The notes below the pieces were generated by a model. The model was given only the letters and a program-made list of their open reading frames with translations. It had not been told where the DNA came from and made no database searches. From positions 62,001 through 126,000 of IMG/VR virus record IMGVR_UViG_3300017991_000002: DNA of 64,000 nt; one strand, given 5' to 3'. Positions within the stretch are counted from its first letter, which is position 1. Each line of letters starts with the position of its first letter. The DNA comes from a virus. Position numbers and translations under genes: made by a program. Shown here one piece after another: positions 46,589 through 55,877 of this stretch.

Positions 46589-49513
46589 GTGAGAATATTA
46601 TTTTTCGGCGATGTTCATATCTCCAAGACGAATGAGTACAGCAAACCATTGCCAAACGGTTTGACCACGCTATTAAATGAGTGTAGGCTAAGCTTGGAAT
46701 GGGTTGCTGAAAAAGTATTGGAGAGTAAGGCTGATCTTGTGGTTAATCTGGGCGACTTGTTCGATAATCATGAGGCTATTGACGGGGCCAGTCTATTGGT
46801 GGGTTGGGAGGGCATGCAGAAGATATATAATGCATGTGAACAGGTGGGTTCATCAATCATATCAATAGTCGGTAATCATGAATGGGTTAAGGCCGGTGAG
46901 ATATATACCGTGCCTTTTCTCAAGAGATTTGGAAGGCTAATAACAGGTCCTGAGGTAGTTGATGGTATACTGTTTATCCCATATACAGACGATACTAAGG
47001 CAGTTAAGAGTATTATATTTGAATACTTGGACAGACGAACTGATAAAGACAGTCTGCCGCTCATAGCCTCTCATTTGGATGTTGTGGGTGGTATATGGAA
47101 TAATAAAAAGTCAGATAAGGGAGTTGACGTATCTGATATCGAAAACTGTTTTATGGTAAACGGACACTTCCATACTCCACAGGACATAGAGGATCGTGAT
47201 GGGACAATAATTAATGTTGGCTCATTGATCTATAAAAACTTCAAAGACCAATATGACCCCGAGGGGCCGGAGAGGGGAGTGCTGTTATTTGATTACGATG
47301 AGGATGAAATATCTTGGTCTCGATTAGGAAACCCTCACACTTCCATATTCTATTCTGTCTCCCTAAAAAATGAAGAGGAGATAGATAGCCGTATATTATC
47401 CGTCATCCCCAATGATAGAATGAACCTCAGGATAATGCCCACCGGTTTCACTTTCGATGAAAGTTTAATAAAGGAGAGATGGGTTAATAACTTAAAAGTG
47501 CTCCCGGGGGTTCAAACATCCGTAGAGAGGCATTCCTTTGACGCCGAGGCCGATCCTCGTGCTCTATGGGAACATTATATAAACACACTCGAAATTCCGC
47601 CTGATGTTGATAAGGATAAATGTATTGAATCCGGAAAAGACATCTTAAGCAGGGCCGAATCGCTTACTCCTGAGGTTAACTACGAGGATATCCTTATCAC
47701 TTCTTGGGAGGGTGAGAATTTTATAAGTATAGGGAAGGTGGAGGTAACAGTCCCGGAGGATAAGTCTGTTATTACTGTAGTAGGGGACAATCAGGACAGT
47801 ATTGCCATGGATAATAACGGATCAGGAAAATCTTCTCTATTCGAAATAGTCCCTTATGCTCTTTGGGGTAGGACTTTAAGAGGGCTTCTCATCGACGAGG
47901 TTGTACATACTGACTTTCCTCAGAAAGGATGTTATACCTCTGTAAAATTTTTAAAAGGCGAAAGACATTACGAGATCAAAAGAGCAAGAAAGTGGGGGGA
48001 GGATAGACAAAACATACTAGAGATTTATTGTGACGGGGAGAATATTACAGAGAGGGGTAAGGCGCAGAATCAGATAAATAAGTTGATCAATTTCTCCTTC
48101 GATGAATTCAAGCACTTGGTCTATTTGGGAGGGTCAGGTCATTTTACTGAATTAACAGACGATACAAAAAGGAAAGATTTACTGGAATCCATTATAGGAA
48201 CAGTTATCTACTCAGTGGCCGAGGATATTGCAAAACAAGATCTGGCGGAAGTTGAGGACACCGTGGCTCACCTCGAAGCCGATGTTGATGAAGTGAGTCA
48301 GGATATAATGAGGTATGAGACAAAAATTGATGATCTCCTCCATCTGAAAGAATTAACAGAACAGCAGGTTGAAGTTAAGACGAAGAAATGGAAAGATAGG
48401 ATAGAGGACTCAAAGGATGTTATTAATGAGACTGAGGAAAAGCTATCCAAGAAAGAGAAGTTTATTGATAAGCTGAGCTCGTCACTCGATAAGTGGAAGG
48501 AGAAGATAGAGACTTTGACGGACCAGGTGGAGGGGGTCCTAGATAGGCTATCTTATAGCCAGGCTGAAGTTGCCTCCAGAATAAAAGAAAAGACTGAGAA
48601 GGTCGATCTCCTCAAGAGAGGAATATGTCCAAAATGTGGTTCCAATATTCAAAAGAAAAAAGTTGAGTCAGAAGTTATGGTTATGGAAGATAAGATAACA
48701 GAGCTCAAGTATAACATTCAGGAATATGAGAGTAAATCTGATAAAATAAAGGAAAAGATTGATCTCGCCAAGCAGCAGTATGAATCGCTTCAGTCCAAGG
48801 TCCTGAACGAGAGCTCTGATCTTGTTTCCCTGAAAGGAGTAATAAGACAAGAAAAAAGAAACATTCATGATTACGAAGAGGAGATAGAATCTGCCAAAGA
48901 AGAAGCACAAGTTCTTGATCCTCAAATATCAGAAGCTAAAGAATCGTTAAAAGATACAAGAAAAAAGAAGACCCTTCTTGAGGATAGGCTCAATTCAAGA
49001 TATAAGATATTTGACGTCTCCAAATTTGTCTCCGATCATTTCCATGCCACGAAACTTCGATCATTTGTCATGGACTTTGCTCTTAACCTCGGTAATGCTT
49101 ATATTCAGGAGATGACAGAAACTTTCTCCAACGGTGATTTACAAGTAAGAATATCCCCGGAAAAGAGACAGAAGGATAAAGTGGTTTCGAAGTTCGATTT
49201 TGAGACAAACGCAAAAGCTCCCTCTTACAAGGGATGCTCTTTAGGGGAAAGAAACAGGATGGATCTCATGCTGGAGCTATCATTGTCGGCTCTCAGTAAG
49301 AAATATAGGAGTATTTTCAATATTCTCATTATTGATGAAGAAGGTGCCGGGCTGGACGATACGGGGATGGACAATTTTTCGAAAGTGCTATATAATCTTG
49401 ATAGGACAGTATTTTTGGTTTCACAACAGTCCAAGATGAAAACGTCATCAACGAAACGAATAGTGGCAACAAAATCAAACGGTATCACAAGCTACGAATT
49501 CGAGAACTTCTGA
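46589..49513 (+). CDS. SbcD-SbcC (gp47-gp46) fusion nuclease
   Basis: A single 974-residue chain contains an SbcD/Mre11 metallophosphatase (FFGDVH, NLGDLFDNH, IVGNHEW, ASHLD, NGHFHT; about 1-240), a linker, and SbcC/Rad50: Walker A NNGSGKS (K414), long coiled coils with zinc hook CPKCG (C680, C683), signature-like SLGERNR and Walker B ILIIDEEGAGLDD. In T4 and bacteria these are separate proteins. It should process DNA ends for recombination. GTG 46589 after TTAGGGGTG. The 80-base gap upstream holds only a weak hairpin. Confidence 0.92.
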   Translation: MRILFFGDVHISKTNEYSKPLPNGLTTLLNECRLSLEWVAEKVLESKADLVVNLGDLFDNHEAIDGASLLVGWEGMQKIYNACEQVGSSIISIVGNHEWVKAGEIYTVPFLKRFGRLITGPEVVDGILFIPYTDDTKAVKSIIFEYLDRRTDKDSLPLIASHLDVVGGIWNNKKSDKGVDVSDIENCFMVNGHFHTPQDIEDRDGTIINVGSLIYKNFKDQYDPEGPERGVLLFDYDEDEISWSRLGNPHTSIFYSVSLKNEEEIDSRILSVIPNDRMNLRIMPTGFTFDESLIKERWVNNLKVLPGVQTSVERHSFDAEADPRALWEHYINTLEIPPDVDKDKCIESGKDILSRAESLTPEVNYEDILITSWEGENFISIGKVEVTVPEDKSVITVVGDNQDSIAMDNNGSGKSSLFEIVPYALWGRTLRGLLIDEVVHTDFPQKGCYTSVKFLKGERHYEIKRARKWGEDRQNILEIYCDGENITERGKAQNQINKLINFSFDEFKHLVYLGGSGHFTELTDDTKRKDLLESIIGTVIYSVAEDIAKQDLAEVEDTVAHLEADVDEVSQDIMRYETKIDDLLHLKELTEQQVEVKTKKWKDRIEDSKDVINETEEKLSKKEKFIDKLSSSLDKWKEKIETLTDQVEGVLDRLSYSQAEVASRIKEKTEKVDLLKRGICPKCGSNIQKKKVESEVMVMEDKITELKYNIQEYESKSDKIKEKIDLAKQQYESLQSKVLNESSDLVSLKGVIRQEKRNIHDYEEEIESAKEEAQVLDPQISEAKESLKDTRKKKTLLEDRLNSRYKIFDVSKFVSDHFHATKLRSFVMDFALNLGNAYIQEMTETFSNGDLQVRISPEKRQKDKVVSKFDFETNAKAPSYKGCSLGERNRMDLMLELSLSALSKKYRSIFNILIIDEEGAGLDDTGMDNFSKVLYNLDRTVFLVSQQSKMKTSSTKRIVATKSNGITSYEFENF

Positions 49514-49530
49514 AAGGGGAATGATATCAA

Positions 49531-50076
49531 ATGATATCAATGGGCATAGATCCAGGATTCTCCAATACTGGTTGGGTTATCTTGAAGAAGGAGAAGAAGA
49601 CCTATGAAACCATTGATTTTGGTTGCATTGTGACAAAACCCATTAAGAAGGTTCTGCGGCATGGGATAAGAATAACGGATGATGACTCCAGAAGAGCGAT
49701 GGAGATATCTGACCATTTAATAGGTCTTCTCCGAAAGAAAACCCCAGATGTTATAGGTATAGAAACATTTTCCCTTAGACCAAAAATGGGAAAGGCCTGG
49801 AAGACCGCGTTTGGGTATGCTATTGCTTTATGCTCTTCTAGAATCGTAAATACAACCGTTTTAACCTTCACCCCGTCAGATATAAAATCATTTACCGGGG
49901 ATAAGACAGCTTCCAAGAAGAAGGTCAGAGAGTCCGTTACTTCCCTCTATCTTCCAAAGTTTGATTGGAGCTCAGTCAAGGAGGCACATAAAGAGCATAT
50001 TGGTGATGCTTGTGCTTTATCCGTAATGGCCGCAGAGCAGTTTATGGAGTATCGTAGTAAATTAGGTATCAAATAG
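49531..50076 (+). CDS. RuvC-like Holliday junction resolvase
   Basis: 181 residues with RuvC-type motifs: MGIDPGFSNTGWVIL (D7), IGIETFSLRPKMGKAWK, TPSDIKSFTGDKTASKKKV and HIGDACALSVMA. It should cut branched DNA before packaging, the role of T4 gp49 by another fold. A 10-base tandem repeat (ATGATATCAA twice) at 49521-49540 blurs the start; ATG 49531 or 49540 are in frame. Confidence 0.85.
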   Translation: MISMGIDPGFSNTGWVILKKEKKTYETIDFGCIVTKPIKKVLRHGIRITDDDSRRAMEISDHLIGLLRKKTPDVIGIETFSLRPKMGKAWKTAFGYAIALCSSRIVNTTVLTFTPSDIKSFTGDKTASKKKVRESVTSLYLPKFDWSSVKEAHKEHIGDACALSVMAAEQFMEYRSKLGIK

Positions 50077-50086
50077 AGCGATCTTT

Positions 50087-50806
50087 ATGGAAACACTAAG
50101 GCAGAAGGCTTTTAAGGATCTTTGTCAAGACTTGGCTCAAGATAGCTATCAACTATACTGCAATGATTCCAATCTCATAACGGCGGAGGATGTTGCCGAT
50201 TTAATAATCCCTATAGCAAAGATAATCCTCTTATCAACTTTCAGGGGAGTTCCAGAACACATATGGGATGACCTTATTTCAGAGGCTTATGTAAAAGTTT
50301 ATTATGCCATCAAGGACAAAAAGTGTGAACACGGCAGACCAATATTTCCCTACTTTTATAGTGTAATCAGGAATACATTTATAACTCATATAGACTCGTA
50401 CCTTCCCTTAGCAAAAAACACCATTCCAAAAGGATATGTCCCCCCCAAGAGCGGATACAGTATAAGAGCTGTTGAAACGCAAATGTTCTTGGAGAAACTA
50501 CCCGAAGTAATACGGGGCAGAGTTCTTAGGATGACAAGATTTACCGGGTTTGAATATGAAGCCTGCAAATACATATTAAACAGATTTCTTATGGACAAAA
50601 GAGTTGTTTACATTGTCCTGACAAACAGGTATTATATAGAAGAAGAGCACATACCGTTTTTTGTTGATTATGTGATTACGTTATACAGGATAGCATTATT
50701 CGGTATAAAAAAGAGATACTTGTGCACATCAGAACCGGATGAGTACACAACATGGGTCAATAAGGCCGCACGGAAGGGAGAGCGTGAAAGATCTGAAGAT
50801 AACTGA
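50087..50806 (+). CDS. Putative late sigma factor (sigma-70-like)
   Basis: 239 residues with a region 2-like core HIWDDLISEAYVKVYYAIKDKK...FPYFYSVIRNTFITHIDS (compare DL.Q.a...l..a...yd...g.F..Ya...irn.i.d..R). The C-terminal half is helical. Position right before the packaging and head genes parallels a late sigma such as T4 gp55. It may recognise the TATAAGTA motifs at 33711 and 55834. Judged by eye; remote similarity. Confidence 0.55.
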   Translation: METLRQKAFKDLCQDLAQDSYQLYCNDSNLITAEDVADLIIPIAKIILLSTFRGVPEHIWDDLISEAYVKVYYAIKDKKCEHGRPIFPYFYSVIRNTFITHIDSYLPLAKNTIPKGYVPPKSGYSIRAVETQMFLEKLPEVIRGRVLRMTRFTGFEYEACKYILNRFLMDKRVVYIVLTNRYYIEEEHIPFFVDYVITLYRIALFGIKKRYLCTSEPDEYTTWVNKAARKGERERSEDN

Positions 50807-51224
50807 TGTTGGAGAGATCAGGCGTAGGAAAGGTTTTAAAGACCTTCTCCTCTTCGCTTTAATAATCGATAACAAGTATACACTCCTGCCGGAAATTTAT
50901 AAGGTGTTCGGTAAGAAATACCTCCTCAAGTTCCTCGATGTATTCGGAGGATCCACCATATCTGTTCCCTCCCATGAAGACCTTTTGTACACTGTAAAGA
51001 ACGTTCAGATATATCTGGATGCAAAATTCCGTGTTGACGGCTATCCTACGTTCTCTGAGATAGCAAAAAAATATGGAATATCAAAGAAGGAAGCTTTGGA
51101 AATATATCACGAAATGGGAGAGGCTGTAAAAAAGAGCGGGATTCTTCTCGATGATAACTTTGATATTCCCCAAGGAGATGATGACATATGTCAAGGACTG
51201 GAAGAGATCCTCGAGAGTCAGTAA
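50784..51224 (+). CDS. Hypothetical HTH protein (146 aa)
   Basis: GTG 50784 follows GGAAGGGAG. A helical protein with a possible HTH (PTFSEIAKKYGISKKEALEIYHEMG) in the C-terminal half. It overlaps both neighbours, the second by 37 bases, and lies between the sigma-like gene and the terminase genes. Role unknown; it might be part of terminase or of late regulation. Confidence 0.65.
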   Translation: MKDLKITDVGEIRRRKGFKDLLLFALIIDNKYTLLPEIYKVFGKKYLLKFLDVFGGSTISVPSHEDLLYTVKNVQIYLDAKFRVDGYPTFSEIAKKYGISKKEALEIYHEMGEAVKKSGILLDDNFDIPQGDDDICQGLEEILESQ

Positions 51225-51712
51225 GAGAGTTTATGGAATCATTGGCAACAAGGTCCAATGTAACTCCTGCTGCACGACTGGTTTTGGACGAGGATCCGAA
51301 TTCGGAAAAGTTAAAATATGAAATAGCCAGACGAATCTATATGAGAGAAGGTATGAGAGGCTGGGGAAAGATAGCCGAGAGGGTAGATGTGATTATAGAC
51401 TTTTATTCCGACGATGATTCAGAACAGATAAGAGATATGAGTCATCGGGACAGGATCAGGCTGCTGCATGAACTCTTCGGACAATCACAAAATTTTCTCC
51501 GTAACCTTAATGAGGCTATACGGACGGATACCGAATCTACTGGAATGGAGAAAAACCAGAACATCATCAATATACTGGCCTTCAGTGACGACGGTTCAGC
51601 CCTAACATCTGAGGAAGCACACCTTCAAAGAAAATCAAGACAGCGTGTAAGGGGTTTCATATCTGATCTACTGCTGTCAGCCAAAGGAAATGATGACAAA
51701 CAATCAGACTAG
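51188..51712 (+). CDS. Possible small terminase subunit
   Basis: 174 residues, helical and charged, immediately upstream of and overlapping the large terminase gene. Position, size and helical character fit a TerS, but I see no clear signature (it has NNNIINIL-type helices near 120 and a basic KSRQRVRG). The call is based on context. Confidence 0.4.
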   Translation: MSRTGRDPRESVREFMESLATRSNVTPAARLVLDEDPNSEKLKYEIARRIYMREGMRGWGKIAERVDVIIDFYSDDDSEQIRDMSHRDRIRLLHELFGQSQNFLRNLNEAIRTDTESTGMEKNQNIINILAFSDDGSALTSEEAHLQRKSRQRVRGFISDLLLSAKGNDDKQSD

Positions 51713-53795
51713 ACGGCTCAATATACCACTGCCACGATTTGATGACGAGGACATAGACCAAGAAATCTTTCTCGATGTTATCAGAGACTACGATATTAAC
51801 CTGTATGATAACTTCTTAGCAATGGATGAAGAAGAGCAGGAACAAGTAATTCAGATCGTATCAGACTTAATGACCCAAGGCAGCTCAGGCTCCTTGAAGA
51901 GCATATGGCAGCAAGATTTTATCAAGGTTCCTCCTACTCCCCAGGAATTTTTAGAGGATGAATATTTTGTCGGAAGAACGGCCAGATCACTCTATCCTGT
52001 GTGGAAAAAAGAACTCCTCTACGTCCTTGAGCCAAGAAATGACATAAGAGAGTGGATCATCTCGGGCTCGATAGGCAGTGGGAAGTCATTTGCGGCAACA
52101 TATGCCCAGGCCTATAAACTTGCTGTCTTATCCTGCCTTAGGAGCCCTCAGAAGTATTATGGCCTTGCTGAAGGAACTAGCCTGATTTTTTCGGTTTTTA
52201 ATCTGACTATAGACAAGACAGAGCTCACCCTCTACCAGGATCTTAAGAACCTTCTAAACTCATCCCCCTTCTTCAGAGAAACCTTCCCCCTGAAAACAGT
52301 ATATGGTTCAAAAGGGGAGGAGAAAGAGGTCCAGATGCCAAAAGGGGTTCATCTTATTCCCGGGTCTAAAGCAGTACATGCAATGAGTACCAACGTATTC
52401 TCCTGTATCCTGGACGAGATGAACTTTCGAGACTCTAAAAAGTCAGCGACCTATACTGAAAAGAGTGAAGCATTCAATCTATACACTCAGATACATCGAC
52501 GTATTGTCTCCAGGTTTATTACAGTCCCAGGTATCCTGGTTCTCATATCTTCTCGCCAAACAATCACCGATTTCCTCGAGGAGCATATAGAGAGGAATAG
52601 AACATCTCCTCATGTTCATATATCTGATTACGCCTTGTGGGAGACACTTCCTCCTCATAAATTTGAAATTTACCACAAGACTGGTAGAACTTTCTCCATG
52701 ATGATAGGGGATAGATCGAATAACAGGAATTCTCGGGTTTTAAAGGAGGACGAAGATCCTCCGGCCGATGCTACGATCAAAACCGGCATACCCATAGACC
52801 TATTGGAAGAGGCCATTAAGGATCCTAACGGATTTGCTCGTGATGTTGCCGGCGCTGCTACTTTCCCCTCCGAACCATTGATTTCGGACAGACAGCGTAT
52901 CGTTGCTTGTATTGATAATAGAAGACATCCGTTCGATTCAGAATCCATTGTCTTGAACTTTAAGTCCAATACAAAGGTACAAGATCATCTTATTGAAAGC
53001 ATGATAGTATGGGATACCGGAGATCGCGGGCTTCGTCCTATATTTCACCCGGAAAAGATACGTGTGATAGGATTGGATTTGAGCCTTACCGGGGATTCAA
53101 CCGGTATCGCAATGGGCTGCCCGGTAACAACGAAAGTGGTTCGAACCTTGCAAAGGAACCAAAAGACTGGTGAACTGGAATACAAGAAAATCCCCAGATG
53201 GATCATTCACTACGATTTTTTCCTGGAAATAAACCCTCCAGAATATGGTACGGGGGAGATTGATCTGGAGGGTATACAGGAGTTTGTGGTATATTTACGA
53301 GATAGTCTTCATTTTAATATTTGGAAAGTGAGCTGCGATGGTTATCAGTCCAGACATATGAGGCAAAATTTAATAAAGCGTAATTTTGATGCTGTTATCA
53401 CCTCGGTCGATGTTGACGACATAGCTTATATCGACTTAAAACAGGCTATTATAGAGGAAAGGGCATTATTTTATAATTATACTCCTTTTATGGAGATAGA
53501 ATACCTGCAACACTTTAAAAACGCAGGAAGGGTGGGATCCAAAAGAAAAGGACGGGTGGACCACTTAAAAAGTAAAAAGAAGGATGTATGTGACGCGGCA
53601 GCAGCGGTCGCTTTCCACTGCAATGCATACTCCCTGAGGGAACCGCTGGTTCCGACTGAGGATGATATTAAAAAACTTCAGACAGGAAGAGATAAAAGTA
53701 TCAAAGGGGAGAGAGTGTCTGATATGCTATATCATGACTATGTGAGTAAATCGTCGAAAGGTAGAAAGACGAGAAAAATTATCGGTATAAACTAA
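51690..53795 (+). CDS. terL: Terminase large subunit (TerL)
   Basis: The 701-residue protein has a packaging ATPase with Walker A GSIGSGKS (K132) and Walker B CILDEMN (D242, E243), and an RNase H-like nuclease with GLDLSLTGDS (D463), a central SCDGYQS and DVCDAAAA (D635). Both catalytic halves look complete. It should cut and pump DNA into the prohead through the portal. The start TRRLNIP recalls the C-terminal tag but at the N-terminus. Start ATG 51690 or 51693. Confidence 0.93.
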   Translation: MMTNNQTRRLNIPLPRFDDEDIDQEIFLDVIRDYDINLYDNFLAMDEEEQEQVIQIVSDLMTQGSSGSLKSIWQQDFIKVPPTPQEFLEDEYFVGRTARSLYPVWKKELLYVLEPRNDIREWIISGSIGSGKSFAATYAQAYKLAVLSCLRSPQKYYGLAEGTSLIFSVFNLTIDKTELTLYQDLKNLLNSSPFFRETFPLKTVYGSKGEEKEVQMPKGVHLIPGSKAVHAMSTNVFSCILDEMNFRDSKKSATYTEKSEAFNLYTQIHRRIVSRFITVPGILVLISSRQTITDFLEEHIERNRTSPHVHISDYALWETLPPHKFEIYHKTGRTFSMMIGDRSNNRNSRVLKEDEDPPADATIKTGIPIDLLEEAIKDPNGFARDVAGAATFPSEPLISDRQRIVACIDNRRHPFDSESIVLNFKSNTKVQDHLIESMIVWDTGDRGLRPIFHPEKIRVIGLDLSLTGDSTGIAMGCPVTTKVVRTLQRNQKTGELEYKKIPRWIIHYDFFLEINPPEYGTGEIDLEGIQEFVVYLRDSLHFNIWKVSCDGYQSRHMRQNLIKRNFDAVITSVDVDDIAYIDLKQAIIEERALFYNYTPFMEIEYLQHFKNAGRVGSKRKGRVDHLKSKKKDVCDAAAAVAFHCNAYSLREPLVPTEDDIKKLQTGRDKSIKGERVSDMLYHDYVSKSSKGRKTRKIIGIN

Positions 53796-53806
53796 AGGAG
53801 TATACC

Positions 53807-55504
53807 ATGGCCAATACAAAGAAATGGTTGCACCTCCTCTCATCCGGAGAAGAATTGCCAGGTTCTCAAAGGAAGAAGAGTAGACGGCAGCCGAGTATCG
53901 ATCAGAATAATCTTGAGGAATGGCTAAAGTGGCTCCGGGGAGAGGTAGAGGTCTATACGGATCGTAAACGGAAGTATAAGGAATATGAACGTATGGACGA
54001 TAAGTCCTTGGAAATATCGTCTGCCTTAGGTATGTATGCCAGCGATGCAACAGCTATCGATTGGAACATGCATACGAACTTGTGGATTGAGGCAAGGGAT
54101 AGAAAGATAAAGGCTGAAGGAGAAGCTCTGTTCGATGCCCTGGATATGCCTAACATGATCTGGTCTATTGCAAGGAATCTTGCAAAGTATGGAGACGACT
54201 TCGAGCGTCCCATTTTTGCAAGAGACAAAAATTGTGATCCTGTAATAGGAGGAGGAACCAATGGCATCGTTCAAATACGATGGGCCAACCCAAAGTATAT
54301 AGAAAGAATAGAGGATGAGTATTCTAAGTTAAAAGGGTTCCTCGACTCCGATCCTTGGCATCATAAAGTGGTCAAAAAGATGGTTAAGACAGGTGCGCTC
54401 GATCAGAAATTTAATGACGCCCGTAATGTCTCAAAAAGAAGACCATGGGATCTTATTCACTTTAGGCTGGTCGGAAAAGGGAGAAACATGAAATATGGAG
54501 GTGCCATGATAGAAGATGTTAGGGCAGTCTGGAAATATTTAGACCTTATAACGGAAGTTATCATGGTCACTAGACTATCCAGAGGACCCTCCAGAAAAGT
54601 ATTTTATGTTGATATAGGAGATAGAACACCTGACGAGGAGGCATGGGACATCATCAAATTCTGGAAGCAAATGATGAATAAAGACCATTGGCTTAACCCT
54701 CAGACGGGTGAATTTCGTTCTATTCATGACCCTAAATCGCCAAGTGAGAACTTGTTCTGGCCGGTTCGTGGTCAGAAGTCAGCATCAAGGATCGAGGAAC
54801 TTCCCGGTCTTACTGATGTCAGAGAGATGGCTGATGTTGATCTTCTTTGGACAAGGCTATTTTCTGGGCTAAAAATACCTCCTGAGTATTTTGGGTACCG
54901 AATAGGCGGAGGAGGCCTGACTACACCGAATAATGCCAGAACGTTAACCCTTCAGGATATGAGATATGCCCGGACGATAAAAACTCTCCAAGTTGCAATC
55001 TTGAGAGGTATTCACAGGATGTTGGATATTCACTTCTCTCTTCTTGGATGGAGTGAGGATTCCTTTAAAGGTAAGTATAATGTTATGCTTTCTGCAGTCA
55101 GTACAGATGAAGAGTTTCAAAGAAGTGAACTCATTTCATCAAAGCTGTCCCAAGCATCTCAGTGGGCAGATCTGGTAGAGAGGCTTAACGCCAATAAGGA
55201 AGCCGTACTTAAACATGTTTTAACGAAGGTTCTTAACTTGACAAAGACAGAAGCTGAAGAGATATCTGAGCCTCCACCACCTCCCCCTCAAGAGCCTCAA
55301 CAGGGAATCCCCGGGCAGCCTCCAATGGGAGGATACCCCGAGAGTTCGGAAAATAAGGAGTTGAAGAAGTTGTTGGAATCTGTCGAGGACCCGGAAGCTT
55401 TAAGGGAATTGATTTCTGAGCTCTCTAGGGGTGATGATGATCTTGTGAGGACTTATGACAACGATCCATTACCTATCCAAAACCCAGACGACGAGGAGGA
55501 ATAA
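53807..55504 (+). CDS. Portal protein (T4 gp20 type)
   Basis: 565 residues with the gp20-like pattern: SALGMYASDATAID near the start, RVFYVDIGDRTPDEEA-like segment (KVFYVDIGD), NPQTGEFRSIHDP, FWPVRG, ELPGLTDVREMADVDLLWTRLFSGLKIPPEYFG. The C-terminus is Pro/Gln-rich and acidic. It forms the 12-mer ring at the head vertex. Starts after AAAGGAGTAT. Confidence 0.88.
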   Translation: MANTKKWLHLLSSGEELPGSQRKKSRRQPSIDQNNLEEWLKWLRGEVEVYTDRKRKYKEYERMDDKSLEISSALGMYASDATAIDWNMHTNLWIEARDRKIKAEGEALFDALDMPNMIWSIARNLAKYGDDFERPIFARDKNCDPVIGGGTNGIVQIRWANPKYIERIEDEYSKLKGFLDSDPWHHKVVKKMVKTGALDQKFNDARNVSKRRPWDLIHFRLVGKGRNMKYGGAMIEDVRAVWKYLDLITEVIMVTRLSRGPSRKVFYVDIGDRTPDEEAWDIIKFWKQMMNKDHWLNPQTGEFRSIHDPKSPSENLFWPVRGQKSASRIEELPGLTDVREMADVDLLWTRLFSGLKIPPEYFGYRIGGGGLTTPNNARTLTLQDMRYARTIKTLQVAILRGIHRMLDIHFSLLGWSEDSFKGKYNVMLSAVSTDEEFQRSELISSKLSQASQWADLVERLNANKEAVLKHVLTKVLNLTKTEAEEISEPPPPPPQEPQQGIPGQPPMGGYPESSENKELKKLLESVEDPEALRELISELSRGDDDLVRTYDNDPLPIQNPDDEEE

Positions 55505-55506
55505 CT

Positions 55507-55797
55507 GTGAACATGAACGGTATTAAGAGTAATACAGCCAAGAATCTGGGAATGAAGAGAGGCGAAGTCAGCAGGGTATTGGACGAGGCTGTTGCCGTAA
55601 TAATGGAGGCACTTATAGACTCTGATATCGTTCACCTTGACCCTTTGGGATCTTTTGAGTTGAGGTCGAGGAGTATGGTTATCAGCGATGGGAATGACAG
55701 TCCCAACGGAGATCTCGAATTTTCTCCCCAGAAAAACACCCTTAAATTCCTCATCAAAGAAAATCTCAACATGATTCAATTGGAAGAATTTGAGTAA
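55507..55797 (+). CDS. HU/IHF-like DNA-binding protein
   Basis: The 96-residue protein has the HU layout: helical NTAKNLGMKRGEVSRVLDEAVAVIMEAL, then SDIVHLDPLGSFELRSRSM (compare d.V.l.gFGtF.vr.R), a DNA-arm region and a final helix. It should bend DNA, possibly during packaging or as a packaged protein. GTG start three bases after the portal stop. Confidence 0.8.
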   Translation: MNMNGIKSNTAKNLGMKRGEVSRVLDEAVAVIMEALIDSDIVHLDPLGSFELRSRSMVISDGNDSPNGDLEFSPQKNTLKFLIKENLNMIQLEEFE

Positions 55798-55833
55798 AAA
55801 AGCATTTTCTTTTTACTTTTCCCTTCTCAGAAA

Positions 55834-55850
55834 CGTATAAGTATTATAGG
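55834..55850 (+). promoter_or_regulatory. Candidate phage-specific promoter, copy 2
   Basis: CGTATAAGTATTATAGG matches the motif at 33711 at 15 of 17 positions and is likewise preceded by a T-rich stretch. It lies 27 bases before the start at 55878 in one of the few gaps of this region and probably drives transcription of 55878 and the hydrolase gene. Confidence 0.55.
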
Positions 55851-55877
55851 GATCGAAATATCGAAAGGAGAAGATGC

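Noticed and set aside
49521-49540. 10-base tandem repeat ATGATATCAA as a regulatory repeat
   Set aside because: Only two copies, overlapping the start of the resolvase gene; more likely a slippage product.
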